Of a stretch of 64,000 bases of DNA, positions 1-8,088 are shown in pieces. Position numbers and translations under genes: made by a program. The notes beneath the pieces were generated by a model. That model was not told the DNA's origin, searched no databases, and saw nothing but the letters and a program-made list of their open reading frames with translations. Position 1 is the stretch's first letter. The number at the start of each line of letters is the position of its first letter. This stretch comes from Candidatus Ribeiella danica (GTDB lineage Bacteria > Chloroflexota > Chloroflexia > Chloroflexales > Roseiflexaceae). Location: assembly GCA_016717335.1 (NCBI GenBank), contig JADKFS010000008.1, forward strand, positions 465,607 through 529,606. The letters are read 5' to 3'.

Positions 1-72
1 GCAGCAACTCCACGCTCGTCTCGTGCTGCAGAAGCCGTGCCGCCGCAGGCCCTCACCCCCTACCCTCGCCCA

Positions 73-1062
73 CTAGCGCTTAAAGATCGACATACGAAAG
101 CGCGGGTCGGCGCCGCACTCGGCGCAGCGCCCATCCTCCAGCCCGACGACGCGCCCAATCACGCCGCTGCGCTCGACCAGCAGCGCGCCGCAGCTGTGGC
201 AGCGCGTGCTCTGGCCCGGCTCCGGCCCATAGATATAGTGCAGGCCGGCCTCGTGCCCCAGCCGCCGCGCCCGCGCCACCGATGCCGCCGCCGCCGCGCC
301 CGCGTCGCCGGGCAGCACGTGCCAGGGCGTGGTCGCGCCCAGCGCGTCGCGCACCCAGCCGGCCAGCGCCTGGACCTGCTCGGGCGAGTCGTTCACCTGC
401 GGGTGCAGCCGGGTCGTCACCTCGATATGGCAGTTCCAGCGCTCGCGGGCGTGCGTGGCGATCTCGAGAATGCCGCGCCACTGCTCCACCCCGGCGAGGC
501 GCCGGTAGGCCGCGTCGTCGAACGCGCGCAGCTCCAGGCTGATGCCGTCGAGGTAGTGGCCGAACCGGTCGAGCGCGTCCATCGTCGAGTAGCCGGAGGT
601 CACCAGCGCGGTGTAGCGGCTGGTGGCGCGGCTGAACTTCAAGACGTCGGTGACGTACTCAAGTGAGACCGACGGGTCGCTGAAGCTCCAGAGCACGCCG
701 CGGCACAGCCGATCGAGCGCGACCGCCGCGGCCCGCTCGGGGTCCAGCCGGCGGCGCCGGCTCTCCTCCGCGGGGATCGCGCCATACTGGCCGCGCTGCT
801 GATCGGCCGGGAACGCGTAGCCCCAGCCGCCGATCGCCAGCACCTGGGTCTCCGGGAAGAAGTGCCACAGCCGGTGCTCCTCGACCGGGCTGAAGGTGGC
901 CGCACCGATCATCCCGTCGTTGAGCACCGCGATGCCGTCGTCGGTGGCGGTGCGTATCAGGCAGCGCCCGGTCTCGCCCGCCGCCAGGGTGCAGCGCCAC
1001 TGGCAGACGCCGCAGCGCCGCCGGCCTTCGGCGTCGAGTTCCACAAGCTCAGTCAGGCGCAT
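73..1062 (-). CDS. Radical-SAM-like protein of the AmmeMemoRadiSam family lacking the cluster cysteines
   Basis: A 329-residue protein that follows the AMMECR1-linked radical SAM family along its length. It has an N-terminal cysteine cluster (CGVCQWRC...GRC), the family's SDPSVSLEYVTD and EVTTRLHPQVNDS segments, a TPWHVLP stretch, and a C-terminal pair of CxxC motifs (CHSC, CAEC). Where relatives carry the CxxxCxxC that binds the catalytic [4Fe-4S] cluster, after a VLAIG segment, this protein reads GWGYAFPADQQ with no cysteine. Radical SAM chemistry therefore looks lost; the terminal cysteines could still bind metal. The start at 1062 is chosen for an AGGAGAGGG ribosome site just upstream; longer in-frame starts exist. 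It is divergent from lepB and has its own promoter. The family match is from recalled motifs; the missing cysteines are seen directly. Confidence 0.7.
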   Translation of the reverse strand: MRLTELVELDAEGRRRCGVCQWRCTLAAGETGRCLIRTATDDGIAVLNDGMIGAATFSPVEEHRLWHFFPETQVLAIGGWGYAFPADQQRGQYGAIPAEESRRRRLDPERAAAVALDRLCRGVLWSFSDPSVSLEYVTDVLKFSRATSRYTALVTSGYSTMDALDRFGHYLDGISLELRAFDDAAYRRLAGVEQWRGILEIATHARERWNCHIEVTTRLHPQVNDSPEQVQALAGWVRDALGATTPWHVLPGDAGAAAAASVARARRLGHEAGLHYIYGPEPGQSTRCHSCGALLVERSGVIGRVVGLEDGRCAECGADPRFRMSIFKR

Positions 1063-1095
1063 ACCCTCTCCTACTGGCATTCTACTGTTCGATGG

Positions 1096-1125
1096 AGTAT
1101 AATGCATTTCAGGCTGTGGTATCAA
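1096..1125 (-). promoter_or_regulatory. Sigma-70-type promoter for the radical-SAM-like gene
   Basis: On the minus strand TTGATA (1125-1120) and TATACT (1101-1096) are separated by 18 bp. This lies 34 bp upstream of the chosen start at 1062. Confidence 0.5.
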
Positions 1126-1355
1126 GTGTCTGGCAGCGGCGGGGTATGATGCGTGTTTTTGCACGACCGTACGCCCGCGGGCTGAAGCCCGCGGCCACCA
1201 CGACGAAGCCCGCCCGTTTACGGGCTGGGGCAGGCCCCACCTGCCAAAACATGCGGCACGCCGCCCTCCTGCACCCTTCCTTGCCAGGCGAGGCGGTCGG
1301 GGGAGGGGTCCGAATCATCGACTGCGTACATCTTGTTAGTGAGATAAGAAGGACA

Positions 1356-2120
1356 ATGGACGAGACTCCCTATCGACGCGGGCTCGGTCTCGAGCAGTCG
1401 TCCACGACGGACCTCGGAGACCAAGCCGGCGCGGCCGGCTGGGAGAGCGACCCGCACGAGCACGACGACGAGCGGGCCACGCCGGGCGTGCGCGGCGTCG
1501 TCAAGGAGCTGCTTGAGACCGCGATCTTCATCCTGCTGGTCTTCCTGATCGTTCGGGGCGTGATCCAGAACTTCAAGATCGAGGGCCAGAGCATGGAGCC
1601 GAGCCTCCATACCAGCCAGTATATCCTGGTCAACAAGATCGTCTACTTCCACTTCGATCTGAACGCCCCGCTGCGGCTCCTGCCCGGCAACGCCGACCTC
1701 CCGGCGAAGATCGTCTACCCGTTCCATATGCCGCGCCGCGGCGAGGTGGTGGTCTTCGAGTACCCGCGCGACATGAGCAAGGACTACATCAAGCGCGTGA
1801 TCGGCCTGCCCGGCGAGACCGTGATGATCAAGGACGGCCAGGTCTTTGTGAACGACGAGCTGATCGACGAGCCGTACCTGCGCGGCGTGCAGACGACCTG
1901 CCGCGGCGACGACCCCTGCAACCTCGGCGCCCCGATCACCGTGCCGGCCGGCGCGGTCTTCGTGATGGGCGACAACCGCAACAACAGCAGCGACTCGCGC
2001 GAGTGGGGCGCGCTGCCGCTCGACGGGATCATCGGCAAGGCATGGGTCTCGTACTGGCCGCGCGAGCACTGGGGCGTGATCCCCGCGCCGACGTACGACC
2101 CCGCCTCCGCCGCACAGTAG
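1356..2120 (+). CDS. lepB: Signal peptidase I
   Basis: Membrane serine protease that removes signal peptides from exported preproteins. The 254-residue sequence has an acidic N-terminal tail of about 45 residues, one transmembrane helix (ETAIFILLVFLIV), and the type I signal peptidase boxes: GQSMEPSL with the catalytic Ser, YIKRVIGLPGE with the general-base Lys, and box E GDNRNNSSDSREWG. The box between Ser and Lys is longer than in the minimal Gram-positive enzymes. The ATG at 1356 follows AGAAGGACA. The gene is 38 bp upstream of a glycosyltransferase and may be co-transcribed with it. Confidence 0.95.
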   Translation: MDETPYRRGLGLEQSSTTDLGDQAGAAGWESDPHEHDDERATPGVRGVVKELLETAIFILLVFLIVRGVIQNFKIEGQSMEPSLHTSQYILVNKIVYFHFDLNAPLRLLPGNADLPAKIVYPFHMPRRGEVVVFEYPRDMSKDYIKRVIGLPGETVMIKDGQVFVNDELIDEPYLRGVQTTCRGDDPCNLGAPITVPAGAVFVMGDNRNNSSDSREWGALPLDGIIGKAWVSYWPREHWGVIPAPTYDPASAAQ

Positions 2121-2158
2121 CCGGCTAGCCCGCTCGAACGTTCGAGCGCTCCAACACA

Positions 2159-3316
2159 ATGCATATCGCCATCAACGCCCACCTCCTGGCGCACACCCGC
2201 AGCTTCCGGCGCGCGGGCGTGTCGAACTATGCCGAGGCGCTGCTGACTCAGCTCGGCCAGATCGACCGGCGCAACCGCTACACGATCTACACGACGCGCG
2301 GGCTCGGCAAGGCCGCGCTCGGGCTGCCACCCAACTTCGCGGTCCGGCCGAGCCTGCTGCCGACGATCAACCCGCGCGTGCGCATCCCGTGGGAGCAGCT
2401 GCTGGCGCCCGCGCTGCTGCGCCTGGCCGGCGCCGATGTCTACCACGGCGTGCTCAACGTCGCGCCGCTGTTCTGCCCAGTGCCGAGCGTGATCACGATC
2501 CACGACCTGGCATTTCTGAGCTTCCCGCAGACCTTCCGCAAGGTCAACCGCGCCTACCTCTCGTGGGCCACCCGCGCGTCGGCCCGCCGCGCCGCGCGCA
2601 TCCTGGCCGTCTCCGAGGCGACCAAGCGCGAGATCGTGCGGCTGCTGTGCATCCCGCCCGAGAAGATCGTCGTGACCTACGACGCCTGCGACCCGCGCTT
2701 CGCCCCGCCCGACCCGGCCGAGCTGGCGGCGTTTCGCAGGCGCGCCGGCCTGCCCGAGCGCTTCATCCTGTTCCTGGGCACGCTGGAGCCGCGCAAGAAC
2801 CTGCCGACGCTGCTGGACGCCTACGCCCGGATCGCGTCCTCGACCGACGCGCCGCTGATCATCGGCGGCGGCAAGGGCTGGCTGTACGACGAGATCTTCG
2901 CCAAGGCCGAGTCGCTCGACCTGGGCGACCGGGTGCGGTTCGCCGGCTATATCGACGGCGCCGACCAGCCGCTCTGGTACGCCGCCGCGACGGTGTTCGC
3001 CTTCCCGTCGCTGTACGAGGGCTTCGGCATGCCGCCGCTGGAGGCGATGGCCTGCGGGACGCCGGTCGTGACATCGACCAGCAGCAGCCTGCCCGAGGTC
3101 GTCGGCGACGCCGGGCTAACCGTCGCGCCGGACGACCCCGACGCGCTCGGCGCGGCGCTGCTGCGGCTGCTGGGCGACGCCGAGCTGCGCGCCGAGCTGC
3201 GCGAGCGCGGGCTGCGCCAGGCCCGGCGCTTCTCGTGGCGCGAGACGGCCGAGCGCACCCTGGCGGCGTATGAGGATGCGGCCGGCGCCGCGGCCCCCGC
3301 TGCAGTGGCGCGCTAA
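2159..3316 (+). CDS. GT4-family glycosyltransferase
   Basis: A 385-residue GT-B glycosyltransferase of the GT4/RfaG type, which moves a sugar from a nucleotide donor to a lipid or polysaccharide acceptor at the inner membrane face. Supporting motifs are GTLEPRKN at the start of the C-terminal Rossmann domain and the donor-site signature YEGFGMPPLEAMACGTPVV with the EX7E spacing. The N-terminal acceptor domain starts MHIAINAHLL and includes the RRAGVSNYAEAL segment typical of this group. Acceptor and sugar cannot be read from sequence. It ends convergently with the gene at 3478, with a hairpin element between them. Confidence 0.85.
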   Translation: MHIAINAHLLAHTRSFRRAGVSNYAEALLTQLGQIDRRNRYTIYTTRGLGKAALGLPPNFAVRPSLLPTINPRVRIPWEQLLAPALLRLAGADVYHGVLNVAPLFCPVPSVITIHDLAFLSFPQTFRKVNRAYLSWATRASARRAARILAVSEATKREIVRLLCIPPEKIVVTYDACDPRFAPPDPAELAAFRRRAGLPERFILFLGTLEPRKNLPTLLDAYARIASSTDAPLIIGGGKGWLYDEIFAKAESLDLGDRVRFAGYIDGADQPLWYAAATVFAFPSLYEGFGMPPLEAMACGTPVVTSTSSSLPEVVGDAGLTVAPDDPDALGAALLRLLGDAELRAELRERGLRQARRFSWRETAERTLAAYEDAAGAAAPAAVAR

Positions 3317-3321
3317 TTCGC

Positions 3322-3476
3322 TGTTTGCCCTCACCCCCCCCTGCCCCCTCTCCCGTGGCGACGGGAGGGAGGGAGGTGAGGGCCTGTGGCGCATCAGGGC
3401 GCGCTCCGTAAGAAGCCATATAAAAAAGGAGGGGTGGAGCGGCTTTGCCGCTCCACCCCTCCCCTCACACAGAATC
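3322..3476. repeat. Composite hairpin element (C-rich flank plus variable stem)
   Basis: A CCCTCACCCCCCCCTGCCCC flank with an imperfect TCCCGT/ACGGGA stem is followed by a perfect 16-bp hairpin (3428-3443 with 3447-3462, loop TTT) and a CCCCTCAC tail. It fills the space between two convergent genes, so a bidirectional terminator role is plausible. It belongs to a family with about a dozen members in this window. Confidence 0.65.
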
Positions 3477-3477
3477 T

Positions 3478-4176
3478 CTAGCTCTGGCCTTCGCGCCGGA
3501 GACCCCTGACGCGCTCGACCAGGCCCTGGGTGCCGTCGGCGATCCCGTCGCTCACCCCGCGGGCGCGCTCGATCAGCGGGCTGGCCTGCTCGGCGATACC
3601 CTCGCCAATCGCGCGCGTGCGCTCGACGGCCTGCTCGCCGCGCCGGTAGCCGCGGCGCAGCGCCACCGGCCCCTGCTTGCGGACCGAGCGGGCGGTCTGC
3701 TCGACGCGCGTCGCGCCCTGCGCAACCACGCTCGGCCCCTGCTTGCGGACCGTGCGAGCGGCCTGCTCGACGCGCGTCGCGCCCTGCGCCACCATCGACG
3801 GCCCGCGCTTGCGGATCGTGCGGCCCAGCTGCTCGACTCGCTCGCCGCCGCGCGCGACCACGCTCGGCCCCTGCTTGCGGACCGAGCGGGCGGCCTGCTC
3901 GACGCTCTCGGCGCCGCGGGCCAGCAGCCCCGGGGCCTGCTTGCGCACGGTGCGCGCGGCCTGCTCGGCGCGCGTCGCGGCCGCGGCCAGCGATGCCTCG
4001 GCGCGCCGAAGCCGCGCCGGCTGGCGTCGGCGGCGCACCAGCATCAGCACGCCGACGATGGCGGCGAGCAGCACGCTCAGGCCGCCGGCGATCATCACCC
4101 AGCGCTCCTGGCGCTCGGTGTCGTACGACTCGCGCTGGAACACGCCGCCGGCGCCTCCAGCCATATGCTCGTCCAT
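3478..4176 (-). CDS. Membrane-anchored protein with 22-residue amphipathic repeats
   Basis: A 232-residue unrecognised protein. Residues 1-25 are polar and are followed by one transmembrane segment (VMIAGGLSVLLAAIVGVLML) and a basic stop-transfer stretch. Residues 65-175 are about five copies of a 22-residue unit of the form EQAARTVRKQGPSVVAQGATRV. The C-terminal part continues as Ala/Arg/Glu-rich helix. A 22-residue helical period with a proline in each unit recalls the repeats of apolipoproteins, so lipid-surface or envelope binding is possible; this is inference. The start at 4176 is fixed by a perfect AGGAGG. No enzymatic motif is present. Confidence 0.7.
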   Translation of the reverse strand: MDEHMAGGAGGVFQRESYDTERQERWVMIAGGLSVLLAAIVGVLMLVRRRRQPARLRRAEASLAAAATRAEQAARTVRKQAPGLLARGAESVEQAARSVRKQGPSVVARGGERVEQLGRTIRKRGPSMVAQGATRVEQAARTVRKQGPSVVAQGATRVEQTARSVRKQGPVALRRGYRRGEQAVERTRAIGEGIAEQASPLIERARGVSDGIADGTQGLVERVRGLRREGQS

Positions 4177-4652
4177 AGTGCCTCCTATTTCATCCGGGCG
4201 GCACGCCCGGCGGCGGCCGAACAGCCGCAGACCTGTTCGATGCAAGGAGCGTGCCATCGGCGCGCCCCGGCCCAGGCCCCGATATCCCATGGAACGCTTC
4301 TTGCAAACCTAACCTCTGGCTAGTCAGCTGAGAGGTCCAGATCTTGGCGTACCAGCATTTTTGCTACAAACTGTTCTGGCATACTCGATCAGCTACTCCT
4401 GCTTGCTCTGGAAGTGTTTGAATGGCTGTGCGCGACCACAGTCGGCCGGCGCGGCAGAGGGTCGGCAACCGCGGTCGTGGCGCTATAGCAGTCGGCAGAA
4501 GCCAGTCGACAGTACGACGGATGGCAGCACAACGGCATCCCGTTCGTGCATAGTGACTCAATGGTTTTGCTCGCAGCTATAGAATTCGAATATGCGACAG
4601 CCTGTACGTAGTTTACGGCCCGCTGCCACAGCTTGATATATGGCAAGGTTCT
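4177..4652. other. Divergent intergenic region, no gene seen
   Basis: This 476-base spacer separates the divergent genes at 4176 and 4653. The short open frames have neither ribosome sites nor coding character. It presumably holds promoters for both neighbours, but I found no pair of convincing -35/-10 boxes. Confidence 0.4.
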
Positions 4653-5027
4653 ATGCCCCTTGTAATGGTCGTTGACGACGAAGATGTGCTGGTCGAAATG
4701 GTTGCGTCTCTGATTGAGGACCTGGGGCTGCAGGCGCTGGTTGCTACCAACGGCGAAGAGGCGTTGTCATCGCTGACCACTGTGCCCGAAGCTCCGGCGC
4801 TCATTCTTTCGGACGTCATGATGCCGCGTATGAACGGGATCGAGCTTGCGCGTATGCTCAAGCTCGATCCGCGGCTGAAGAACGTGCCCATCATTCTGAT
4901 GAGCGCCGCGGGCCGCCCGAGCGACACCCACGCCGCCGATGGCTTTGTCCATAAGCCGTTTGACCTCGATATGCTATCCAAGTTGATCGAGCGCTATGCG
5001 AGCGAGTACCGCGCGCGTGTGGCCTAG
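4653..5027 (+). CDS. Single-domain response regulator (receiver)
   Basis: A 124-residue stand-alone receiver domain. It has the acidic pair Asp8-Asp9, the phospho-acceptor Asp54 in LSDVMMP, Ser84 and the conserved Lys101 in HKPFD. There is no output domain, so it probably passes phosphate or binds a partner, as CheY- or Spo0F-like proteins do. It is first in a same-strand run (receiver, KaiC-like ATPase, receiver, B12-binding protein, histidine kinase), and the next gene starts 26 bp after its stop. The kinase at 8089 and the one at 60910 are candidate donors. Confidence 0.9.
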   Translation: MPLVMVVDDEDVLVEMVASLIEDLGLQALVATNGEEALSSLTTVPEAPALILSDVMMPRMNGIELARMLKLDPRLKNVPIILMSAAGRPSDTHAADGFVHKPFDLDMLSKLIERYASEYRARVA

Positions 5028-5053
5028 CGTACTTTTGGAATGAGGAGTGGGGT

Positions 5054-6604
5054 ATGGCCGAGCATTCGGCGGAAGAGGTGCGGCCGCAGCGCCGCCGTAG
5101 TCGAAGCAAATCAGCCGCACAGCCCGCCCTGGCGCAGCCCAAGCTGAGCGCGGGCAACCTATCCCTCGATCGCGTGCTTGGCGGCGGCATCCCGCGCGAC
5201 TCGCTCTATATTCTGACCGGGCCGCCCGGCGCCGGCAAGACCATCCTGGCCCAGCAGATCTCGTTCGCCGCGGCGCGCTCGGGCCTCAAGGTCGTCTACT
5301 TCACCAACGTGTCGGAGCCGCACGCCAAGCTCGTCGAGCACATGCGCAAGTTCGACTTTTACGACCCCGATCTCGTCGGCGACCGGATTCTGATCTACAA
5401 CATCACCAGCCAGATCCGCCACAAGGGGTTTCACGAGACGCTCGACTTCATCGTGGAGACCGTGCGCAGCGAGAAGGTCGACCTGGTGATCGTCGACAGC
5501 TTTCGCGGCCTCAAGCACATCCTGGACGTCAGCGTGCGCGAGCGCGGCTCGATCTTCGACCTGGCCGCGCAGCTCTCGATCCTGGGCTGCACCAGCCTGC
5601 TGGTGGGCGAGTACACGCCCTACGAGATCCAGACCGACCCCGAGTTCGCGATCGCCGACGGGATCATCAACCTGCAGCACGCGACCGAGGGGGCGCAGGA
5701 GCGCCGCACGCTGCGGATCGCCAAGATGCGCGGCGTTGGCTACCTGGGCGGCGAGCACAGCATGGCGATCAACCAGTCCGGCCTGCTGGTCTACCCGCGC
5801 CAGGAGACGATCACGCAGGCGCCCAGATACCGCGCCACCGACGAGCGCGTGTCGACCGGGATCGCCGGGCTGGACGAGATGATGCGCGGCGGGCCAATCC
5901 GCTCCAGCAGCACGCTGATCGCCGGGTCGGCCGGCGCGGGCAAGACGCTCCTGGCGCTGCACTTCCTGGCCGCCGGGGCGCAGCGCGGCGAGCGCTGCCT
6001 GATGGTCTCGTTCCAGGAGAACCCCGAGCAGCTCGCGCTGCGGGCCGGCCAGTTCGGCCTGAGCCAGCTGCTCGACATCGGCGGCGGGCGCACCGAGGTG
6101 CTGTTTCTCTCGCCGGTCGAGCTTGATCTCGACATGGCCGCCGCGCTGATCCGCGAGGCGGTCGAGTCGCGCAAGGTTCAGCGGGTGGTGATCGACAGCG
6201 TGGCCGAGCTGGAGTTCGCCGTGCGCGACCTCGAGCGCTTCGACGATTTCCTGGCCTCGCTGGTCGGCTTCCTGCGCGGCCACGAGGTCACCACGCTGAT
6301 GACGCGCGAGATCACGCAGCTGTTTGGCAACGAGCTGACGATCGCCAGCCGCGGGCTCTCGTATATCGTGGACAATATCGTGCTGCTGCGCTATATCGAG
6401 GTCCAGGCCGAGATTCGCCGCGCGCTCGCGGTGCTGAAGATCCGGGGCAGCGACCACGACAAGGCGCTGCGCGAGCTGATCTTCGCCAATGGGATGGCCA
6501 GGATCGCCGATCGCTTCGCGGGGCTTTCCGGGATCGTGACCGGCATCCCGCGCATGTCCGATGGGCTGTTCGCCGGCGAGCGCATCCCGGCGGAGGAGCG
6601 CTGA
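5054..6604 (+). CDS. KaiC-like double RecA-fold ATPase
   Basis: A 516-residue protein with two KaiC modules after a basic 30-residue tail. CI has Walker A GPPGAGKT (56-63) and Walker B ending at Asp148. CII has GSAGAGKT (291-298) and Walker B ending at Asp381. The CII end (IVLLRYIEVQAEIRRALAVL, then KIRGSDHDKALREL) matches cyanobacterial KaiC closely. In KaiC the paired catalytic glutamates follow Walker A. Here the CI site reads NVSEP and the CII site FQENP, so one or both glutamates are replaced. At the KaiC Ser431/Thr432 phosphosites this protein has Ser436-Tyr437 (GLSYIVD). No kaiA or kaiB is seen in the window. It lies between two receiver genes, and its stop is 1 bp before the next start, so tight co-expression is likely. 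Circadian function is not implied. Confidence 0.9.
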   Translation: MAEHSAEEVRPQRRRSRSKSAAQPALAQPKLSAGNLSLDRVLGGGIPRDSLYILTGPPGAGKTILAQQISFAAARSGLKVVYFTNVSEPHAKLVEHMRKFDFYDPDLVGDRILIYNITSQIRHKGFHETLDFIVETVRSEKVDLVIVDSFRGLKHILDVSVRERGSIFDLAAQLSILGCTSLLVGEYTPYEIQTDPEFAIADGIINLQHATEGAQERRTLRIAKMRGVGYLGGEHSMAINQSGLLVYPRQETITQAPRYRATDERVSTGIAGLDEMMRGGPIRSSSTLIAGSAGAGKTLLALHFLAAGAQRGERCLMVSFQENPEQLALRAGQFGLSQLLDIGGGRTEVLFLSPVELDLDMAAALIREAVESRKVQRVVIDSVAELEFAVRDLERFDDFLASLVGFLRGHEVTTLMTREITQLFGNELTIASRGLSYIVDNIVLLRYIEVQAEIRRALAVLKIRGSDHDKALRELIFANGMARIADRFAGLSGIVTGIPRMSDGLFAGERIPAEER

Positions 6605-6605
6605 C

Positions 6606-7025
6606 GTGGCGGCGCAGCCGGCCAGCGTCGATCCGCACACGCCGGTGGTGCTGGTGATCGACGACGAGGATTATGTCGCGGATATGGTCGCGACGGCGCT
6701 CGGGCTCGAGGGCTACATCGTCCATGTCGCGTACAATGGCCGCCAGGGGTTCGAGCGCGCGCACAGCCTGAGCGTCGACCTGGTGATCATCGATCTCATG
6801 ATGCCGTACCTGGGCGGCGAGGAGCTGGCGGCGCGGCTGCGCGAGGACCGGCAGGCCGGCGAGGTGCCGATCATTCTGATCAGCGCGGGCGCGAGCCCGC
6901 AGCAGCTGCTCGACGGCATCACGTTCGTCGCGAAGCCGTTCGACATCGGCCGCCTGCTGGCGCTGGTCGAGGCGCGGATCGGCCGGCCGCCGGATGGCCG
7001 GGCGGCGCAACGCGCCGAGCAGTAG
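6606..7025 (+). CDS. Single-domain response regulator (receiver), GTG start
   Basis: A 139-residue receiver with acidic pair Asp19-Asp20, phospho-acceptor Asp63 in IIDLMMP and Lys110 in AKPFD; an Ala/Arg tail follows the domain and there is no output domain. The GTG start at 6606 is supported by GGAGGAG seven bases upstream, inside the end of the KaiC-like gene, so the two are translationally coupled. It resembles the receiver at 4653 in architecture, and the two bracket the KaiC-like protein. Confidence 0.88.
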   Translation: MAAQPASVDPHTPVVLVIDDEDYVADMVATALGLEGYIVHVAYNGRQGFERAHSLSVDLVIIDLMMPYLGGEELAARLREDRQAGEVPIILISAGASPQQLLDGITFVAKPFDIGRLLALVEARIGRPPDGRAAQRAEQ

Positions 7026-7139
7026 TGCCTACGCGATGCTGCTGTGCCTCGTTGAACTCCTCCCTCTGCCCCTGGAGGGGAGGGGATGTCGGAGCAGGGT
7101 CCATGATTCATCCCACATGTTCCAACTCGGACATCTCGC

Positions 7140-7220
7140 TGTGTCGTGCCATCCCCCACACCCACGAAAAAGAAACCCCCGCCCCTGGCAGGGGCGGGGG
7201 CAGGGGGTGGGGTTTGTAGA
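7140..7220. repeat. Half copy of the composite hairpin element
   Basis: One hairpin arm (CACACCCACGAAAAAG) is followed by a CCCCCGCCCC/GGGGCGGGGG stem and a CAGGGGGTGGGG end. The other arm seen at 29250 and 60815 is missing. It lies between two same-strand genes and may act as a terminator or attenuator. Confidence 0.55.
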
Positions 7221-7280
7221 ATAAAATACGGGATGACTCATGACCCGAGCTTCTCGGATAGGAACGAAGAAAGAACCTCT

Positions 7281-7928
7281 ATGGCGGAGAGCATTGCGGC
7301 GATGGAGCAGGCTTACACCGCGGCGCTGCGCGCCGGCGACGCCGGCGCGGCCCGCGCGGTGGTCGCGCGCGCGCGAGCGGCCGGCGTCGCCCTGGCCGAG
7401 ATCTACCTGCGCATCTTCACGCCCAGCATGGTCACCATCGGCCGGCTGTGGGAGCGCAACGAGCTGACGATCGCCGAGGAGCACCTGGCGACCGCGATCA
7501 CCGAGGGGCTGATCGGCGAGCTGTCGCCGTCGTTCGCGCAGGCGCCGGCGGGCGGCGGCACCGCGCTGATCGGCTGCGTCGAGGGCGAGCGCCACGTGCT
7601 CGGCGCGCGCATGCTGGCCGACCTGTTCCGCGACCAGGGCTGGCGCGTGCTCTACCTCGGCGCCGACGTGCCCACCGCTGACTGGGTCAAGCTGGCCGTG
7701 CGCTACCAGGCCGACCTGGCCGCGATCTCGGCCGGCATGCGGCTGCACCTGCCGGCGGCCCGCGCGCTGGTGGCGCAGCTGCGCGCGTCCCTGCCCGGCC
7801 TGGCGATCCTGGTCGGCGGCGGCGCCTTTGACGGCAGCCCCGGCCTGTGGCGCGATCTCGGCGCCGATCTCTACCATGCCGACCCTGGCGCGGCGGTGGC
7901 GCTGGCCGGCGTGCATGCCCGGCGCTAA
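7281..7928 (+). CDS. Stand-alone cobalamin-binding protein with a CarH-type Wx9EH motif
   Basis: A 215-residue protein with a helical cap domain (about 1-85) and a Rossmann B12-binding domain (about 92-210). The cap has Trp57 then Glu67-His68, exactly the Wx9EH pattern that closes over adenosylcobalamin in CarH/LitR photoreceptors. The Rossmann part has ERHVLG (103-108), a DxHxxG variant with His105 as the lower-axial ligand, then LGADVP and GGG loops. It lacks the MerR DNA-binding domain of CarH, so it must act through partners. Its neighbours are the KaiC-like ATPase with its receivers upstream and a histidine kinase downstream. Light sensing is inference; a redox or corrinoid-sensing or methyltransfer role is the alternative. 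The ATG at 7281 has only a weak ribosome site (GAAAGAAC). Confidence 0.85.
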   Translation: MAESIAAMEQAYTAALRAGDAGAARAVVARARAAGVALAEIYLRIFTPSMVTIGRLWERNELTIAEEHLATAITEGLIGELSPSFAQAPAGGGTALIGCVEGERHVLGARMLADLFRDQGWRVLYLGADVPTADWVKLAVRYQADLAAISAGMRLHLPAARALVAQLRASLPGLAILVGGGAFDGSPGLWRDLGADLYHADPGAAVALAGVHARR

Positions 7929-8088
7929 GGCAAGGCCGGCAAAACTGCCGGCGTCGTTCATAGACCATGGACGATAGACAATAGATGATGGAAGTCGCTC
8001 CTATTGTCCGTCGTCGATCGTCTGGTGAGAGAACCCGCGAGGAACAACCGCCGACGCGCACGAGTGGCGCCGGCGGTTGCCGTAGCAT

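Noticed and set aside
5054..6604. True circadian clock locus
   Set aside because: No kaiA or kaiB in the window, and catalytic and phosphosite residues differ from cyanobacterial KaiC, so only KaiC-like is claimed.
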